Below, one piece after another: positions 1 through 8,486 of a stretch of 64,000 nt of DNA; position 1 is the stretch's first letter; every line of letters begins with the position of its first letter. The notes beneath the pieces are model-generated. The model saw only the letters and a program-made list of their open reading frames with translations, did not search any database and was not told where the DNA came from. This DNA comes from Mycobacterium sp. DL440 (GTDB lineage Bacteria > Actinomycetota > Actinomycetes > Mycobacteriales > Mycobacteriaceae). The translations under genes and the position numbers were made by a program. The stretch is taken from NCBI RefSeq assembly GCF_011745145.1, contig NZ_CP050191.1, forward strand, positions 3,328,084 through 3,392,083, written 5' to 3'.

Positions 1-42
1 GATGCGATCTGCCGCTGATCTCGCCGAATCCACTGATTACCG

Positions 43-1008
43 GTGAAAGCTGTCGTCTGCCCCGAGTACGGGCCTCCGGATGTGGTTCGCCTCGAGGACG
101 TTCCCACTCCCCCGCTCGCCGCCGGTCAGGTACGGGTCCAGGTCGGCTCAGCCGCGGTCAACTTTCCCGACGTGCTGCTGGTCGCCGGCCAGTACCAGAT
201 CAAGGTGCCCGTACCGTTCATCCCGGGCAGCGAGTTCGCCGGTGTGGTGACCGAAGTCGCCAGTGACACCGACGGTTTCATCGTCGGTGACCGGGTGACC
301 GGCACCGGGTTGTTCGGTGCGTTCGCCGAGCAGGTGTGTGTGCCGACGGCGGGGCTGGCCCGGATCCCCGACGGTGTGGACGACGGCACCGCGGCCGCCT
401 TCGGGGTGGCGCACCGGACCGCGTATCACACGCTGCGATCGGTGGCCCGCATCCGACAGGGCGACGACGTGATCGTGCTGGGAGCCGGCGGCGGCGTGGG
501 TTTGGCGGCGGTGCAGCTGGCGTCGACACTCGGCGCGCGGGTCACCGCGGTCGCATCATCTGACGAAAAGCTCTCCACTGCAGCACAATATGGCGCAGTC
601 TCACTCGTCAATCACGCAAAGGCCGACCTGCGCGCCGCACTGCGGGAGGCGCTGCCTGACGGCGCCCACGCCGTGCTCGACCCGGTCGGCGGCGACCTGT
701 CCGAACCGGCCTTGCGGTCCCTGCGCCGCAGCGGCCGGTTCGTGACCATCGGCTACGCCTCGGGCGTCATCCCTCGCATCCCGCTGAACCTGGTCCTGGT
801 CAAGGGGATTCAGATCCTCGGCTTTCAGTTCCAGGACATACCCCCGGACGAGTTCACCCGTAACGAAGCCGAACTACGGGACCTGTTGGCCACTGGTGCG
901 GTACGGCCCCACATCGGCGCGGTTTACTCCTTGTCCGAGACCGCCGCCGCGCTGCGGCAGGTCGCCGACGGGCGGGCGGTCGGCAAGGTGGTCATCGACC
1001 TCGCTTAA
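43..1008 (+). CDS. MDR-family NAD(P)H:quinone oxidoreductase-like reductase
   Basis: Medium-chain reductase of the quinone oxidoreductase branch, 321 residues, a soluble NAD(P)H-dependent enzyme expected to reduce an enone, quinone or enoyl thioester. A GroES-like half occupies about residues 1-120. A Rossmann site follows, with glycine motif VLGAGGGVGLAAVQ near residues 145-158. No zinc-binding cysteine cluster is visible, which favours the zinc-free QOR group over alcohol dehydrogenases. The start is a GTG with no obvious Shine-Dalgarno sequence, and only 42 bases of upstream sequence are in view, so the promoter is not seen. The stop codon overlaps that of the convergent next gene by four bases. 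The substrate cannot be assigned. Confidence 0.85.
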   Translation: MKAVVCPEYGPPDVVRLEDVPTPPLAAGQVRVQVGSAAVNFPDVLLVAGQYQIKVPVPFIPGSEFAGVVTEVASDTDGFIVGDRVTGTGLFGAFAEQVCVPTAGLARIPDGVDDGTAAAFGVAHRTAYHTLRSVARIRQGDDVIVLGAGGGVGLAAVQLASTLGARVTAVASSDEKLSTAAQYGAVSLVNHAKADLRAALREALPDGAHAVLDPVGGDLSEPALRSLRRSGRFVTIGYASGVIPRIPLNLVLVKGIQILGFQFQDIPPDEFTRNEAELRDLLATGAVRPHIGAVYSLSETAAALRQVADGRAVGKVVIDLA

Positions 1009-1376
1009 GCGTTATCCGCCCCGAGATCCTTCGGCGGGTAGAAGTACTCCCGCCAAGCCGTGATCTTCCCGTCTTTCACCTCATAAGCACCCATCACCGG
1101 CCAGCTCATTTGCTTGCCATCCACGATCCAGTAGTCGGTGCGCTCCATCAGCACCACGTCGCCGTCGACGGCCAGGTACAGAACTTTGAGGTCGACACAG
1201 TTCCCGCCGGCGAAGAACACCTTCATCATCTCGCCGATCGCTTCGCGACCAGAGAGCTTCGGCCAGTCCGGCCCGATGTCGAAGGTGGCGTCTTCGGCGA
1301 AGTGACTCATCACTTCGTCGACGTCGTTGCGGCCCCATGCGGCGATCTCGGCGCGCACGATTTCCTCAGCGGTCAT
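1005..1376 (-). CDS. Limonene-1,2-epoxide hydrolase-like NTF2-fold protein
   Basis: Small 123-residue protein of the limonene-epoxide hydrolase/SnoaL (NTF2-like) fold. The family opens epoxides with an Asp-Arg-Asp triad. Here ERTDYW supplies the Arg-x-Asp pair near residues 75-80, and the last acidic residue appears as Glu in AWREYF rather than Asp. Epoxide hydrolysis is therefore plausible but not certain. The gene is divergent from the P450 that starts at 1593, and an inverted repeat lies between them, so a P450-epoxide hydrolase pair is an attractive inference. It could equally be a non-enzymatic SnoaL-like protein or an isomerase. Confidence 0.75.
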   Translation of the reverse strand: MTAEEIVRAEIAAWGRNDVDEVMSHFAEDATFDIGPDWPKLSGREAIGEMMKVFFAGGNCVDLKVLYLAVDGDVVLMERTDYWIVDGKQMSWPVMGAYEVKDGKITAWREYFYPPKDLGADNA

Positions 1377-1406
1377 CAGTACCCCGTCAGTCGTTGTGAA
1401 AGAGAT

Positions 1407-1430
1407 TTACACTAGCCCGTCCGAGTGTAA
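1407..1430. promoter_or_regulatory. Inverted repeat, candidate operator
   Basis: TTACACT and AGTGTAA form perfect 7-base arms separated by 10 bases. The repeat sits in the divergent gap between the epoxide hydrolase-like gene and the P450, which is the position expected of an operator. The regulator is unknown; the TetR at 3351-4004 is a nearby candidate, but its own palindrome looks different. Confidence 0.4.
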
Positions 1431-1592
1431 TTCCGATGGACATCACTTCCGGACCAGCACCACGTTTCAATCCGCAACAGCCAGTATCGAATTCGATCCT
1501 GGACCAGGAACCAGCAACCCAATCCTTGACCGGGCCACCTTCGGCCTGCTAAGCAGGTGCACAGCCCTTTCGATACGGTCAGGAGACCAGCC

Positions 1593-2774
1593 GTGCCCAC
1601 TTCGACCGAAGCCGACCTGTACTACGACCCGTACAGCGTCGAGCTCAACATGGATCCCTATGCGGTATTCGCCCGCATCAGGGAAGAGGCCCCGCTGTAC
1701 TACAACGAGCAGCACGATTTCTACGCACTGAGCCGCTACGACGACGTCAACAAGGCCGTCATCGACCACGAGACGTTCATCTCCGGGCGTGGAGCCTTGC
1801 TCGAGATCATCAAGTCCGGCATGGAAATTCCGCCGGGCACACTGATTTTCGAGGATCCGCCGATCCACAACATCCACCGCAATCTGCTCTCGCGGGTGTT
1901 CACCCCCCGCAAGGTGCTGGCGCTCGAACCGCAGATCCGCGAATTCACGGCGCGCTGCCTGGATCCACTGGTCGGATCGGACCGCTTCGACTTCGTCAAT
2001 GACCTCGGCGAGCAGATGCCGATGCGCGTCATCGGCATGCTGTTGGGCATCCCCGAGGACCGTCAGCGGGCCATCACCGACCACGGCGAAGAGACCCTGC
2101 AAGGGCAGACGGTCGACGCCCTGGCCACCGGTGAGGTCTTCGCCGAGTTCATCGACTGGCGCGCCCAGCACCCGTCCGACGACATCATGACCGACCTGCT
2201 CAACGCCGAGTTCACCGACGAGACCGGCACCGTGCGCACGCTGCGCCGCGACGAGCTGCTGCTATATCTGACGGTCATCGCGACGGCCGGCTCCGAGACC
2301 ACCACGCGGCTGATCGGCTGGGGCGGCAAGACCCTGGCCGACGTCCCTGATCAACGCCGTGAACTGGTGGAGAATCCCGAGCTCATTCCCCAGGCGATCG
2401 AGGAAATCCTGCGCTGGGAGCCACCGGCCCTGCAGATCGCCCGCTACGTCACCCGCGACGTCGAGTACTACGGCCAGACCGTCCCGGCGGGTTCGGCGAT
2501 GCTGATGCTCGTCGGCGCTGCCAACCGCGACCACCGCCGGTTCGCCCCCGACGGCGACGTCTTCGACATCCACCGGGAACAGAAGTCACACATGACTTTT
2601 GGTGCGGGCACCCATTTCTGCATGGGCAACGCGCTGGCCCGGCTGGAAGGCCGCATCGCCTTCGAGGAGATCCTCAAACGCTTCCCCGAGTGGGAGGTCG
2701 ACTGGGCGGGTGCGAAACCGTCGGAAACCGCTGCGGTGCGAGGCTGGGCCGCGATGCCTACCTTCGTATCCTGA
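1593..2774 (+). CDS. Cytochrome P450
   Basis: Bacterial class I cytochrome P450 of 393 residues, soluble and haem-thiolate, needing a ferredoxin and reductase. Visible motifs are the I-helix oxygen-activation region ATAGSETTTRL, the K-helix ExxR in EILRWEPP, and the haem loop FGAGTHFCMGNALARLE with the axial cysteine. I chose the GTG at 1593 because AGGAG lies seven bases upstream; an in-frame GTG at 1557 has no such site. It is closely similar along its length to the P450 at 62321-63523 (shared segments such as LYYNEQ.DFYALSR, DHETF and LIFEDPPIH). No ferredoxin gene is adjacent. The substrate is unknown. Confidence 0.93.
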   Translation: MPTSTEADLYYDPYSVELNMDPYAVFARIREEAPLYYNEQHDFYALSRYDDVNKAVIDHETFISGRGALLEIIKSGMEIPPGTLIFEDPPIHNIHRNLLSRVFTPRKVLALEPQIREFTARCLDPLVGSDRFDFVNDLGEQMPMRVIGMLLGIPEDRQRAITDHGEETLQGQTVDALATGEVFAEFIDWRAQHPSDDIMTDLLNAEFTDETGTVRTLRRDELLLYLTVIATAGSETTTRLIGWGGKTLADVPDQRRELVENPELIPQAIEEILRWEPPALQIARYVTRDVEYYGQTVPAGSAMLMLVGAANRDHRRFAPDGDVFDIHREQKSHMTFGAGTHFCMGNALARLEGRIAFEEILKRFPEWEVDWAGAKPSETAAVRGWAAMPTFVS

Positions 2775-2832
2775 CCGGCCCACTCGCGGAAAGGACACGT
2801 CACGCCTACTGTCCGTAGGTGTAAAGGAAAGG

Positions 2833-3336
2833 TCAGCTGGCCGGGATCAGATCAGCGGGCACCGAGCGGCTGATCATCGTCCCGCACCGGAATGCCTCGC
2901 TGGTGCCGACGACCCGGGCCTCGGGATCATTGACCGCCGCCAGTGCCTGCGCCTTGAAAGCGCGTGCGGCAGCGGACAGTTCGTGGCGGACGGGATCAAC
3001 GTGCAGGTCCGCCGGACACTCGTCGCCCCACAAGGTCACTTCGGTGTGTCCCTGCTCCAACGCGCCCAGGACACCGCGTCGCACGCGCTCATCGGTGTTG
3101 AACAGATCGGCGGCCACTGCCACGGTCTGCGGGTGCGGCCGGTCCTCCCAGGACTCCAGCACCGACTCCAGGGAAATCGTCTCCACCCCGAGAATCGCCA
3201 GCGGACGGACATCCTCGTCGGCACCGATCAGCACCGTGACATCCCACCCCGCCATCACCCGGTCGACCAGCCAGCCACCGGCGAACCGGACTGCGTCCAC
3301 CACGCAAGGGGCGACCACATCAAGCCGATACCGCAT
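2833..3336 (-). CDS. Conserved hypothetical protein cotranscribed with TetR
   Basis: A 167-residue protein I do not recognise. It is acidic and has no signal peptide, transmembrane segment or obvious cofactor motif. The N-terminal part (DVVAPCVVDAVRFAGGWLVDR) alternates hydrophobic stretches, and the middle contains LAILGVETISLESVLESW. The ATG at 3336 is chosen because GGAGG lies just upstream and because longer in-frame starts would run into the TetR gene. It begins 14 bases after the TetR stop, so the two are probably one transcript. The pairing suggests a role linked to whatever the TetR senses, but nothing in the sequence shows what that is. Confidence 0.7.
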   Translation of the reverse strand: MRYRLDVVAPCVVDAVRFAGGWLVDRVMAGWDVTVLIGADEDVRPLAILGVETISLESVLESWEDRPHPQTVAVAADLFNTDERVRRGVLGALEQGHTEVTLWGDECPADLHVDPVRHELSAAARAFKAQALAAVNDPEARVVGTSEAFRCGTMISRSVPADLIPAS

Positions 3337-3350
3337 GTCGTCCTCCAATC

Positions 3351-4004
3351 TCACTGGCCGGCCGCCCCGTTGCGGCCGCCCGACTGCTCGATCTCCCGCC
3401 CCAGCATCTCTGCGTAGCTCTTGAACACGTCCGTCAACGGGAGCGAGGGATCGAGTAGCCATGAGGTCTCCATTCCATTGATGAATGCCAGGATTTCCAC
3501 GGCCTTGGTGGCCGCGTCGAAGTCGGAGCGGTAACGGCCGCTGAGCTGACCGCGGGTGATGATGTCGGTGACGATGTCGCGTGCCGCCTGCTGTCGTTTC
3601 AGCAAACGGTCGTGCAGTGGGGCGTCGGCTTGGATGTTCTCCACCAGCAGTACCGTGAACGTGCCGACCAACTCGGGTGCCCGGACGAACCGCTCGGCGA
3701 CCCGCTTGATCTCCTGAGCGAGGTCACCGGAGCGGTCGGCGTGGGTGTCGTCGTCGTGATCGCGCGCGTCGAGGACTGCGTTGAGCAGTTGCTCCTTGGA
3801 CTCGAAATGGTGCAACAAGCCGGCCGGAGTGACGCCGACCTCCCTGGCGATCTGGGCCAGGGAGGTGTTGCGCCAACCGTTGCGCGCCAGCAGCTTCTCG
3901 GCCACCGAAAGTATCCGCTGCCTGCGGTCTTCCCCCTTGGCCAGGAGCGTCTCATAGGGCCTTGCACCCTCAGACTGCCCCTGTAAACCAGAAACCGAAG
4001 CCAC
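3351..4004 (-). CDS. TetR/AcrR-family transcriptional regulator
   Basis: TetR-family repressor of about 217 residues. The N-terminal helix-turn-helix is clear (LAQIAREVGVTPAGLLHHFESKEQLL), and the helical ligand-binding domain follows with no assignable ligand. I prefer the GTG at 4004, which has GAAGGAG just upstream; another in-frame GTG at 4037 would place the start inside the palindrome at 4020-4051. That palindrome is ideally placed for autoregulation. The gene is followed after 14 bases by the unknown 167-residue protein. The acyl-CoA dehydrogenase operon ending at 4121 runs in the same direction and lies immediately upstream. Confidence 0.88.
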   Translation of the reverse strand: MASVSGLQGQSEGARPYETLLAKGEDRRQRILSVAEKLLARNGWRNTSLAQIAREVGVTPAGLLHHFESKEQLLNAVLDARDHDDDTHADRSGDLAQEIKRVAERFVRAPELVGTFTVLLVENIQADAPLHDRLLKRQQAARDIVTDIITRGQLSGRYRSDFDAATKAVEILAFINGMETSWLLDPSLPLTDVFKSYAEMLGREIEQSGGRNGAAGQ

Positions 4005-4019
4005 CGGACTCCTTCGTCG

Positions 4020-4051
4020 AACCAACCTAGTGAACACACAGTAGGTTGGTT
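4020..4051. promoter_or_regulatory. Perfect 10-bp inverted repeat, probable TetR operator
   Basis: AACCAACCTA and TAGGTTGGTT form perfect 10-base arms around a 12-base centre, directly upstream of the chosen TetR start. The arms contain near-repeats of AACC, as in dimer-pair TetR sites. Autoregulation by the adjacent TetR is the simple inference. I did not notice this motif elsewhere in the window. Confidence 0.65.
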
Positions 4052-4120
4052 TGACCGTTGTGACAAGCGTCTCAGGAAAAGAAGTTTCCGGTGGCCGTCA
4101 CAACCGCCCGGTAGGCCCGG

Positions 4121-5269
4121 TCAGAGCCCAAGCGACTTGGCGATGATCACCTTCATGACCTCGCTGGTCCCGGCGTAGATGCGCGCCACCCGGGCATCCG
4201 TGTAGAGCCGGGCGATGGGGTACTCCATCATGTAGCCGTACCCGCCGAGGAGCTGCAGGCAACGATCGATCACTCGCGCCTGCATCTCCGTGCAGAACAA
4301 TTTCACCCGGGCCGCATCGGCACCGGACAGCTCGCCGTCCACGTGCAGGGCCACCGCCCGGTCCAGCATCGCCTGGGCGGCCTCGACCTCTGTCGAACAC
4401 GCCGCCAGCTCGAACTTGGTGTTCTGAAATGAGGACACCGGCTGGCCGAACGCCTTGCGGTCCTTCGTGTAGCCGATTGCCGCGGCGATCGCGGAGCGGG
4501 CCTGGGCCACCGAACCCACCGCCACCGTGAGCCGCTCCTGGGCCAGATTGTGACCGAGGTAGCTGAATGCCTCGCCTTCCTCCCCCAGCACGTTGGCCAC
4601 CGGAACCCGCACATCGGCGAACGACAGTTCCGCGGTGTCCTGCACCTTGCAGCCCATCTTCTCCAGCTCGCGGCCCCGTTCGAAGCCCGCCATGCCGTCC
4701 TCGACGACCAGCAGGGTCAGCCCCTTGCGGCGGTTCTCCGGGTCGGTGGACGTCCGCGCCACCACGACCACCAGATCGGCCTGAATGCCACCGGTGATGA
4801 ACGTCTTGGCACCGTTGAGGACGTACTCGTCACCATCACGAACGGCGGTGGTGCGCATCCCGGCCAGATCCGAACCGGTCCCCGGCTCAGTCATCGCGAC
4901 CGCGGTCAGCAGCGTGCCCGCGGCCAGCCCGGGGAACCAGCGCTGCCGCTGTTCTTCGTTGGCGTAGTGCAGGAAGTACGGCAGGATCACCTCGAGCTGC
5001 GTGCGCACGGTCGACAGCGTCACCAGGGCACGGGCGGCCTCTTCCTGGAGAACCACGTTGTACCGGTAGTCGTCGATGCCCGCGCCTCCGTACTCCTCGG
5101 GGATCGCCATACCGAGCATGCCGAGCTCGCCCATGTGCTTGAAGACGTCACGCGGCATCCGTCCGCCCTTCTCCCACTCGGGATAGGCCGGGACGACTTC
5201 CTTTTCGATGAAATCGCGGGCGAGCGCACGGAATGCCTCATGATCCTCGGTGAACAGATTGCGTTGCAC
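4121..5269 (-). CDS. Acyl-CoA dehydrogenase (long-chain/isovaleryl type)
   Basis: FAD-dependent acyl-CoA dehydrogenase, 382 residues, full family length, catalysing alpha,beta-dehydrogenation of an acyl-CoA. Family signatures include AMTEPGTGSDLAGMRT and the C-terminal QLLGGYGYMMEYPIARLYTD. The base usually found in the medium-chain enzymes' IYEGT motif is absent (RIYAGTSEVMK). A glutamate is present in LAQERLTVAV, the helix position used by isovaleryl- and long-chain dehydrogenases. The GTG start has GGGAGA upstream. This is the last gene of a six-gene minus-strand run starting at 11013, directly behind a thiolase. A beta-oxidation step on a branched or cyclic acyl-CoA is inferred. Confidence 0.9.
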   Translation of the reverse strand: MQRNLFTEDHEAFRALARDFIEKEVVPAYPEWEKGGRMPRDVFKHMGELGMLGMAIPEEYGGAGIDDYRYNVVLQEEAARALVTLSTVRTQLEVILPYFLHYANEEQRQRWFPGLAAGTLLTAVAMTEPGTGSDLAGMRTTAVRDGDEYVLNGAKTFITGGIQADLVVVVARTSTDPENRRKGLTLLVVEDGMAGFERGRELEKMGCKVQDTAELSFADVRVPVANVLGEEGEAFSYLGHNLAQERLTVAVGSVAQARSAIAAAIGYTKDRKAFGQPVSSFQNTKFELAACSTEVEAAQAMLDRAVALHVDGELSGADAARVKLFCTEMQARVIDRCLQLLGGYGYMMEYPIARLYTDARVARIYAGTSEVMKVIIAKSLGL

Positions 5270-5284
5270 TACTTCTCCCTAGCG

Positions 5285-6442
5285 TCAGTCGATGAGCTCG
5301 ACCAGCGTGGCGTTGGCGGTGCCGCCACCCTCACACATGGTCTGCAGTCCGTACCGAATTCCGTTGTCGCGCATGTGATTGATCATCCGGGTCATCAGCA
5401 CCGCACCCGACGCGCCGAGCGGGTGTCCCAGCGCGATGGCGCCGCCGAGCGGGTTCAGTTTGGCCTCGTGGGCGCCCGTCTCGGCCAGCCACGCCAGTGG
5501 CACCGGGGCGAACGCCTCGTTCACCTCGAACACCCCGACCTCGTCGAGGCGTACGCCGGCCTTATGCAGGACCTTCTCGGTCGCCGGGATCGGCCCGGTC
5601 AGCATCAACACCGGATCCGCACCGGTCACCGCGCCCGCGCGATACCGCGCGATGGGCGAAAGGCCCATGGCCACAGCCGCTTCAGCAGTCATCACCAGCA
5701 GCGCCGCGGCTCCGTCGGAAATCTGCGAGGAGTTACCCGCGTGGATCACCCCGTCCTCGGCGAAGGCGGGCTTGAGACCGGCGAGCTTCTCCACAGTGCT
5801 ACCGCGGCGCACTCCTTCGTCGGCGACCACCGGGTCGACCTGATCGGCCGGGTCCGGAAACACGGTGATCATCTGATTCTCGAAGGCACCACGGTCCTGC
5901 GCGGCCGCGGCCCGTTCGTGCGAAGCAACCGAGTACTCATCGAGACGGGTCCGGCTGAAACCCCACTTCTGCGAGATCATTTCAGCGGAAATGCCCTGGT
6001 TGAAAGCAAAACCCTTATACCGGTCAAGTGCCTTCGGTCCGTACGGCATGCCGGTCGAGCGGGCCGCCCCCAGCGGGACCTTGCTCATCACCTCCACGCC
6101 ACCGGCCACCACCACATCCTGCTGGCCCGACATCACCGCCTGGACCGCGAAATCCAATGCCTGCTGGCTTGACCCGCAGGCCCGGTTGACCGTGGTGCCG
6201 GGGATGTGTTCGGGCCAGCCCGCGGCCAGCACCGAGTACCGACCGATGTTGCTGGACTGATCGCCGACCTGCGACACACAGCCCCAGATCACGTCGTCGA
6301 TGATGTCGGGACTGATACCCGCCCGCTCCACCAGCGCGTTGAGCACCAGTGCGGACAGGTCGGCGGCGTGGAACCCGGACAGGCCGCCGTTGCGCTTGCC
6401 GACCGGGGTGCGGACGGCCTCGACGATGACGGTTTCGCGCAT
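5285..6442 (-). CDS. Acetyl-CoA C-acyltransferase (thiolase)
   Basis: Thiolase of 385 residues that cleaves a 3-ketoacyl-CoA with CoA, or runs the reverse condensation. The nucleophilic Cys is at about residue 89 in NRACGSSQ. The catalytic C-terminal blocks are present as NEAFAPVPLAW, GGAIALGHPLGASGA and the second cysteine in MCEGGG. The ATG at 6442 is supported by AGGAGA upstream; an in-frame extension to 6661 overlaps the CoA transferase and is not used. It lies between a CoA transferase and an acyl-CoA dehydrogenase in one operon, so terminal chain cleavage of the operon's substrate is a reasonable role. Confidence 0.92.
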   Translation of the reverse strand: MRETVIVEAVRTPVGKRNGGLSGFHAADLSALVLNALVERAGISPDIIDDVIWGCVSQVGDQSSNIGRYSVLAAGWPEHIPGTTVNRACGSSQQALDFAVQAVMSGQQDVVVAGGVEVMSKVPLGAARSTGMPYGPKALDRYKGFAFNQGISAEMISQKWGFSRTRLDEYSVASHERAAAAQDRGAFENQMITVFPDPADQVDPVVADEGVRRGSTVEKLAGLKPAFAEDGVIHAGNSSQISDGAAALLVMTAEAAVAMGLSPIARYRAGAVTGADPVLMLTGPIPATEKVLHKAGVRLDEVGVFEVNEAFAPVPLAWLAETGAHEAKLNPLGGAIALGHPLGASGAVLMTRMINHMRDNGIRYGLQTMCEGGGTANATLVELID

Positions 6443-6459
6443 GGGATTCTCCTCTAGAA

Positions 6460-7707
6460 CTAAGACTGGTAGGCCGGACCGATTGCACCCTGCTCGCGCA
6501 AGGCGTCGATCTTTTCCGCACTCAGGCCGATTCCGCCCAGGATGGCATCGGTGTGCTCGCCGAGCCCCGGCACCGCACCCATGCCCAACTCCATGCCGCT
6601 GATCACCGGCGGCGGCAACAGGGCCGAGATCTCCCCGTTGGGGGTGCCGACCGGACGCCACCGGTCCCGCGCTTTCAGGTGCGGATGCGTGATGACCTCA
6701 CTGGGCAGGTTATACCGCGAATTGCCGATCCCGGCATCATCGGCGATCCGCTGAACGTCATCGAAATCATGCTGGGTACACCAGGATTCGATGGCCTTGT
6801 TCAGCTCGTCCCGATGTGCACAGCGGTCTGAGTTGGTGGCGAAGCGCGGATCGTCGGCCAGATCGGGGCGCTCGATGATCTCGCGGGCCAGCCGCTGCCA
6901 TTCCCGGTCGTTGGTGGTCCCCAGCACCACGGTCTGCCCGTCACGGGTATCGAACGCACCGTAGGGCGCCACCGCCGGCGAACTCATCCCCAGCGGAACC
7001 TGGTCGATCCCGGAATGCTGGGTGTAGGCCAGCTGGTATCCCATGATGTCGGTCATCGTGTCGAACAGGCTGACCGCCACGGCCGGTGCGGCACCGGTGT
7101 CACCCTGGCGGGCCCGGCCAAGCAACAGCGCCATGATGGACAACGCCGAGTACAGCCCTGTGGTGATATCGGCAACCGCCGCACCGGGTTTGGCCGGCAT
7201 CCCGGCATAGCCGGTCGACGCACACGAACCGGACTCGGCCTGCACCAGCAGGTCGTAGGCGCGCTTGTGCGACAAGGGCCCGCCGGGCCCGTAACCGTCG
7301 ATCTCGACCGGGATCACCTGAGGATGGTGCACCTTGAGGTCCTCGGGTCCGAGCCCCAGGCGCGCGGTGGCGCCGGGAGCGAGATTGGACACCAAGGCGT
7401 CAGCATCATCGAGCAACCGGTGCAGCACCTCCATGCCCTCCGGGGACTTCAGATTGAGGGTGACCGATTCCTTGCCCCGGTTGGCCCACACGAAATGCGC
7501 CGCCTGTCCGAGCACCACATCGTCGTAGTCCCGGGCGAAGTCACCGCCCTTGGGGTTCTCGATCTTGATCACCCGGGCGCCGAAGTCGGCGAGGACCCGG
7601 GTGCACATCGGCGCCGAGACCGCCTGTTCCATCGCGATGACGGTGATCCCGGCCAGCGGCAGGGACGAACCGTCCGTCCTCGGTGGTTCGCTCGTAAACT
7701 CGCTCAC
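6460..7707 (-). CDS. CaiB/BaiF family III CoA transferase
   Basis: Class III CoA transferase, about 415 residues, moving CoA from a donor thioester to a carboxylic acid or acting as a CoA-dependent racemase. The catalytic aspartate is seen in VADITTGLYSALS, and the N-terminal Rossmann-like block reads MCTRVLADFGARVIKIENP. The start is uncertain. I use the GTG at 7707, four bases after the SDR stop, which suits translational coupling; an ATG at 7731 would overlap the SDR by 20 bases. The thiolase follows after 17 bases. In this operon it probably activates the acid substrate; an alpha-methylacyl-CoA racemase role is an alternative. Confidence 0.88.
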   Translation of the reverse strand: MSEFTSEPPRTDGSSLPLAGITVIAMEQAVSAPMCTRVLADFGARVIKIENPKGGDFARDYDDVVLGQAAHFVWANRGKESVTLNLKSPEGMEVLHRLLDDADALVSNLAPGATARLGLGPEDLKVHHPQVIPVEIDGYGPGGPLSHKRAYDLLVQAESGSCASTGYAGMPAKPGAAVADITTGLYSALSIMALLLGRARQGDTGAAPAVAVSLFDTMTDIMGYQLAYTQHSGIDQVPLGMSSPAVAPYGAFDTRDGQTVVLGTTNDREWQRLAREIIERPDLADDPRFATNSDRCAHRDELNKAIESWCTQHDFDDVQRIADDAGIGNSRYNLPSEVITHPHLKARDRWRPVGTPNGEISALLPPPVISGMELGMGAVPGLGEHTDAILGGIGLSAEKIDALREQGAIGPAYQS

Positions 7708-7711
7708 AAGG

Positions 7712-8470
7712 TCACATAACCATGCCGCCATCGACCGGCAGTACCTGCCCGGTGATGTACGACGCGGCGTCGGAGGCCATGAAGACGAACGCACCGGCGA
7801 CCTCATCGGCCTCGGCCCACCGCTTGAGCGGAATGCGGTTCATCATGTTGGCCGCGAACTTCTCGTTGGTGCGGATGGTTTCCGTCATCGGCGTTGCGGC
7901 CAGCGGCGCCAGGGCGTTGACCATGATGTTCTTTGTAGCCAATTCCCGGGCCAGCGACTTGGTGAAGCCGATCAGGCCGGCCTTGGCCGCCGAGTAGTTG
8001 ACCTGGCCCAGGGTGCCGGTGAGACCGGCCGCCGAGGTGACGTTGATGACGCGGCCGGTCCCGTCGGTCGGCATGTGCGGCAGCGCGGCCTGGGTGACGT
8101 GGAAGGTGCCCATCACGTGGATGTCGAAGGTGACCCGGAACGTCTCGTCGGTGAGTTTCGGGAACATCGCCGGCGCGGTGACCCCGGCGTTGTTGACGAC
8201 GATGTGCAGATTGCCCTCGCCCAGCGCGGCGGCCTGCGCAGCGGCGGCCACTGCGGCGCCGCGGTCACTGACGTCCAGCGCGGCGCTATCGGCCTTGCCG
8301 CCTGCAGTATTGATGCGCTCGGCCACCGCGGCCGCGGCAACACCGCTGATGTCGGTGACGAGCACTGAGGCACCGGCAGCGGCCAGCGCCTCGGAAACCG
8401 CGGCGCCGATCCCGGCACCGGCCCCGGTCACCAACGCCGAACGTCCGGTCAGGTCGAAATAGGTCCTCAT
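7712..8470 (-). CDS. Short-chain dehydrogenase/reductase
   Basis: Classical SDR of about 252 residues using NAD(H) or NADP(H). The cofactor motif is VTGAGAGIGAAVS, NNAG occurs in mid-protein, and the catalytic Ser and YxxxK lie in SAAGLTGTLGQVNYSAAKAG. The C-terminus ends in the usual VLPVDGG segment. The start is ambiguous: the ATG at 8482 touches the GAGGAG sequence, while the ATG at 8470 is 12 bases from it, and I use 8470. It sits between an acyl-CoA dehydrogenase and a CoA transferase, so dehydrogenation of a hydroxyacyl-CoA or ring alcohol is likely. Specificity cannot be read from sequence. Confidence 0.9.
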   Translation of the reverse strand: MRTYFDLTGRSALVTGAGAGIGAAVSEALAAAGASVLVTDISGVAAAAVAERINTAGGKADSAALDVSDRGAAVAAAAQAAALGEGNLHIVVNNAGVTAPAMFPKLTDETFRVTFDIHVMGTFHVTQAALPHMPTDGTGRVINVTSAAGLTGTLGQVNYSAAKAGLIGFTKSLARELATKNIMVNALAPLAATPMTETIRTNEKFAANMMNRIPLKRWAEADEVAGAFVFMASDAASYITGQVLPVDGGMVM

Positions 8471-8486
8471 TGAACTGGGCATCTCC

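Noticed and set aside
43..1008. Zinc alcohol dehydrogenase annotation for the first gene
   Set aside because: No zinc ligand cluster is visible; the quinone oxidoreductase branch fits better.
4550..6172. Long open frame of 540 codons on the plus strand
   Set aside because: It is antisense to the acyl-CoA dehydrogenase and thiolase, which have complete family motifs; composition is Arg/His-rich, as expected from the complement of high-GC coding DNA.
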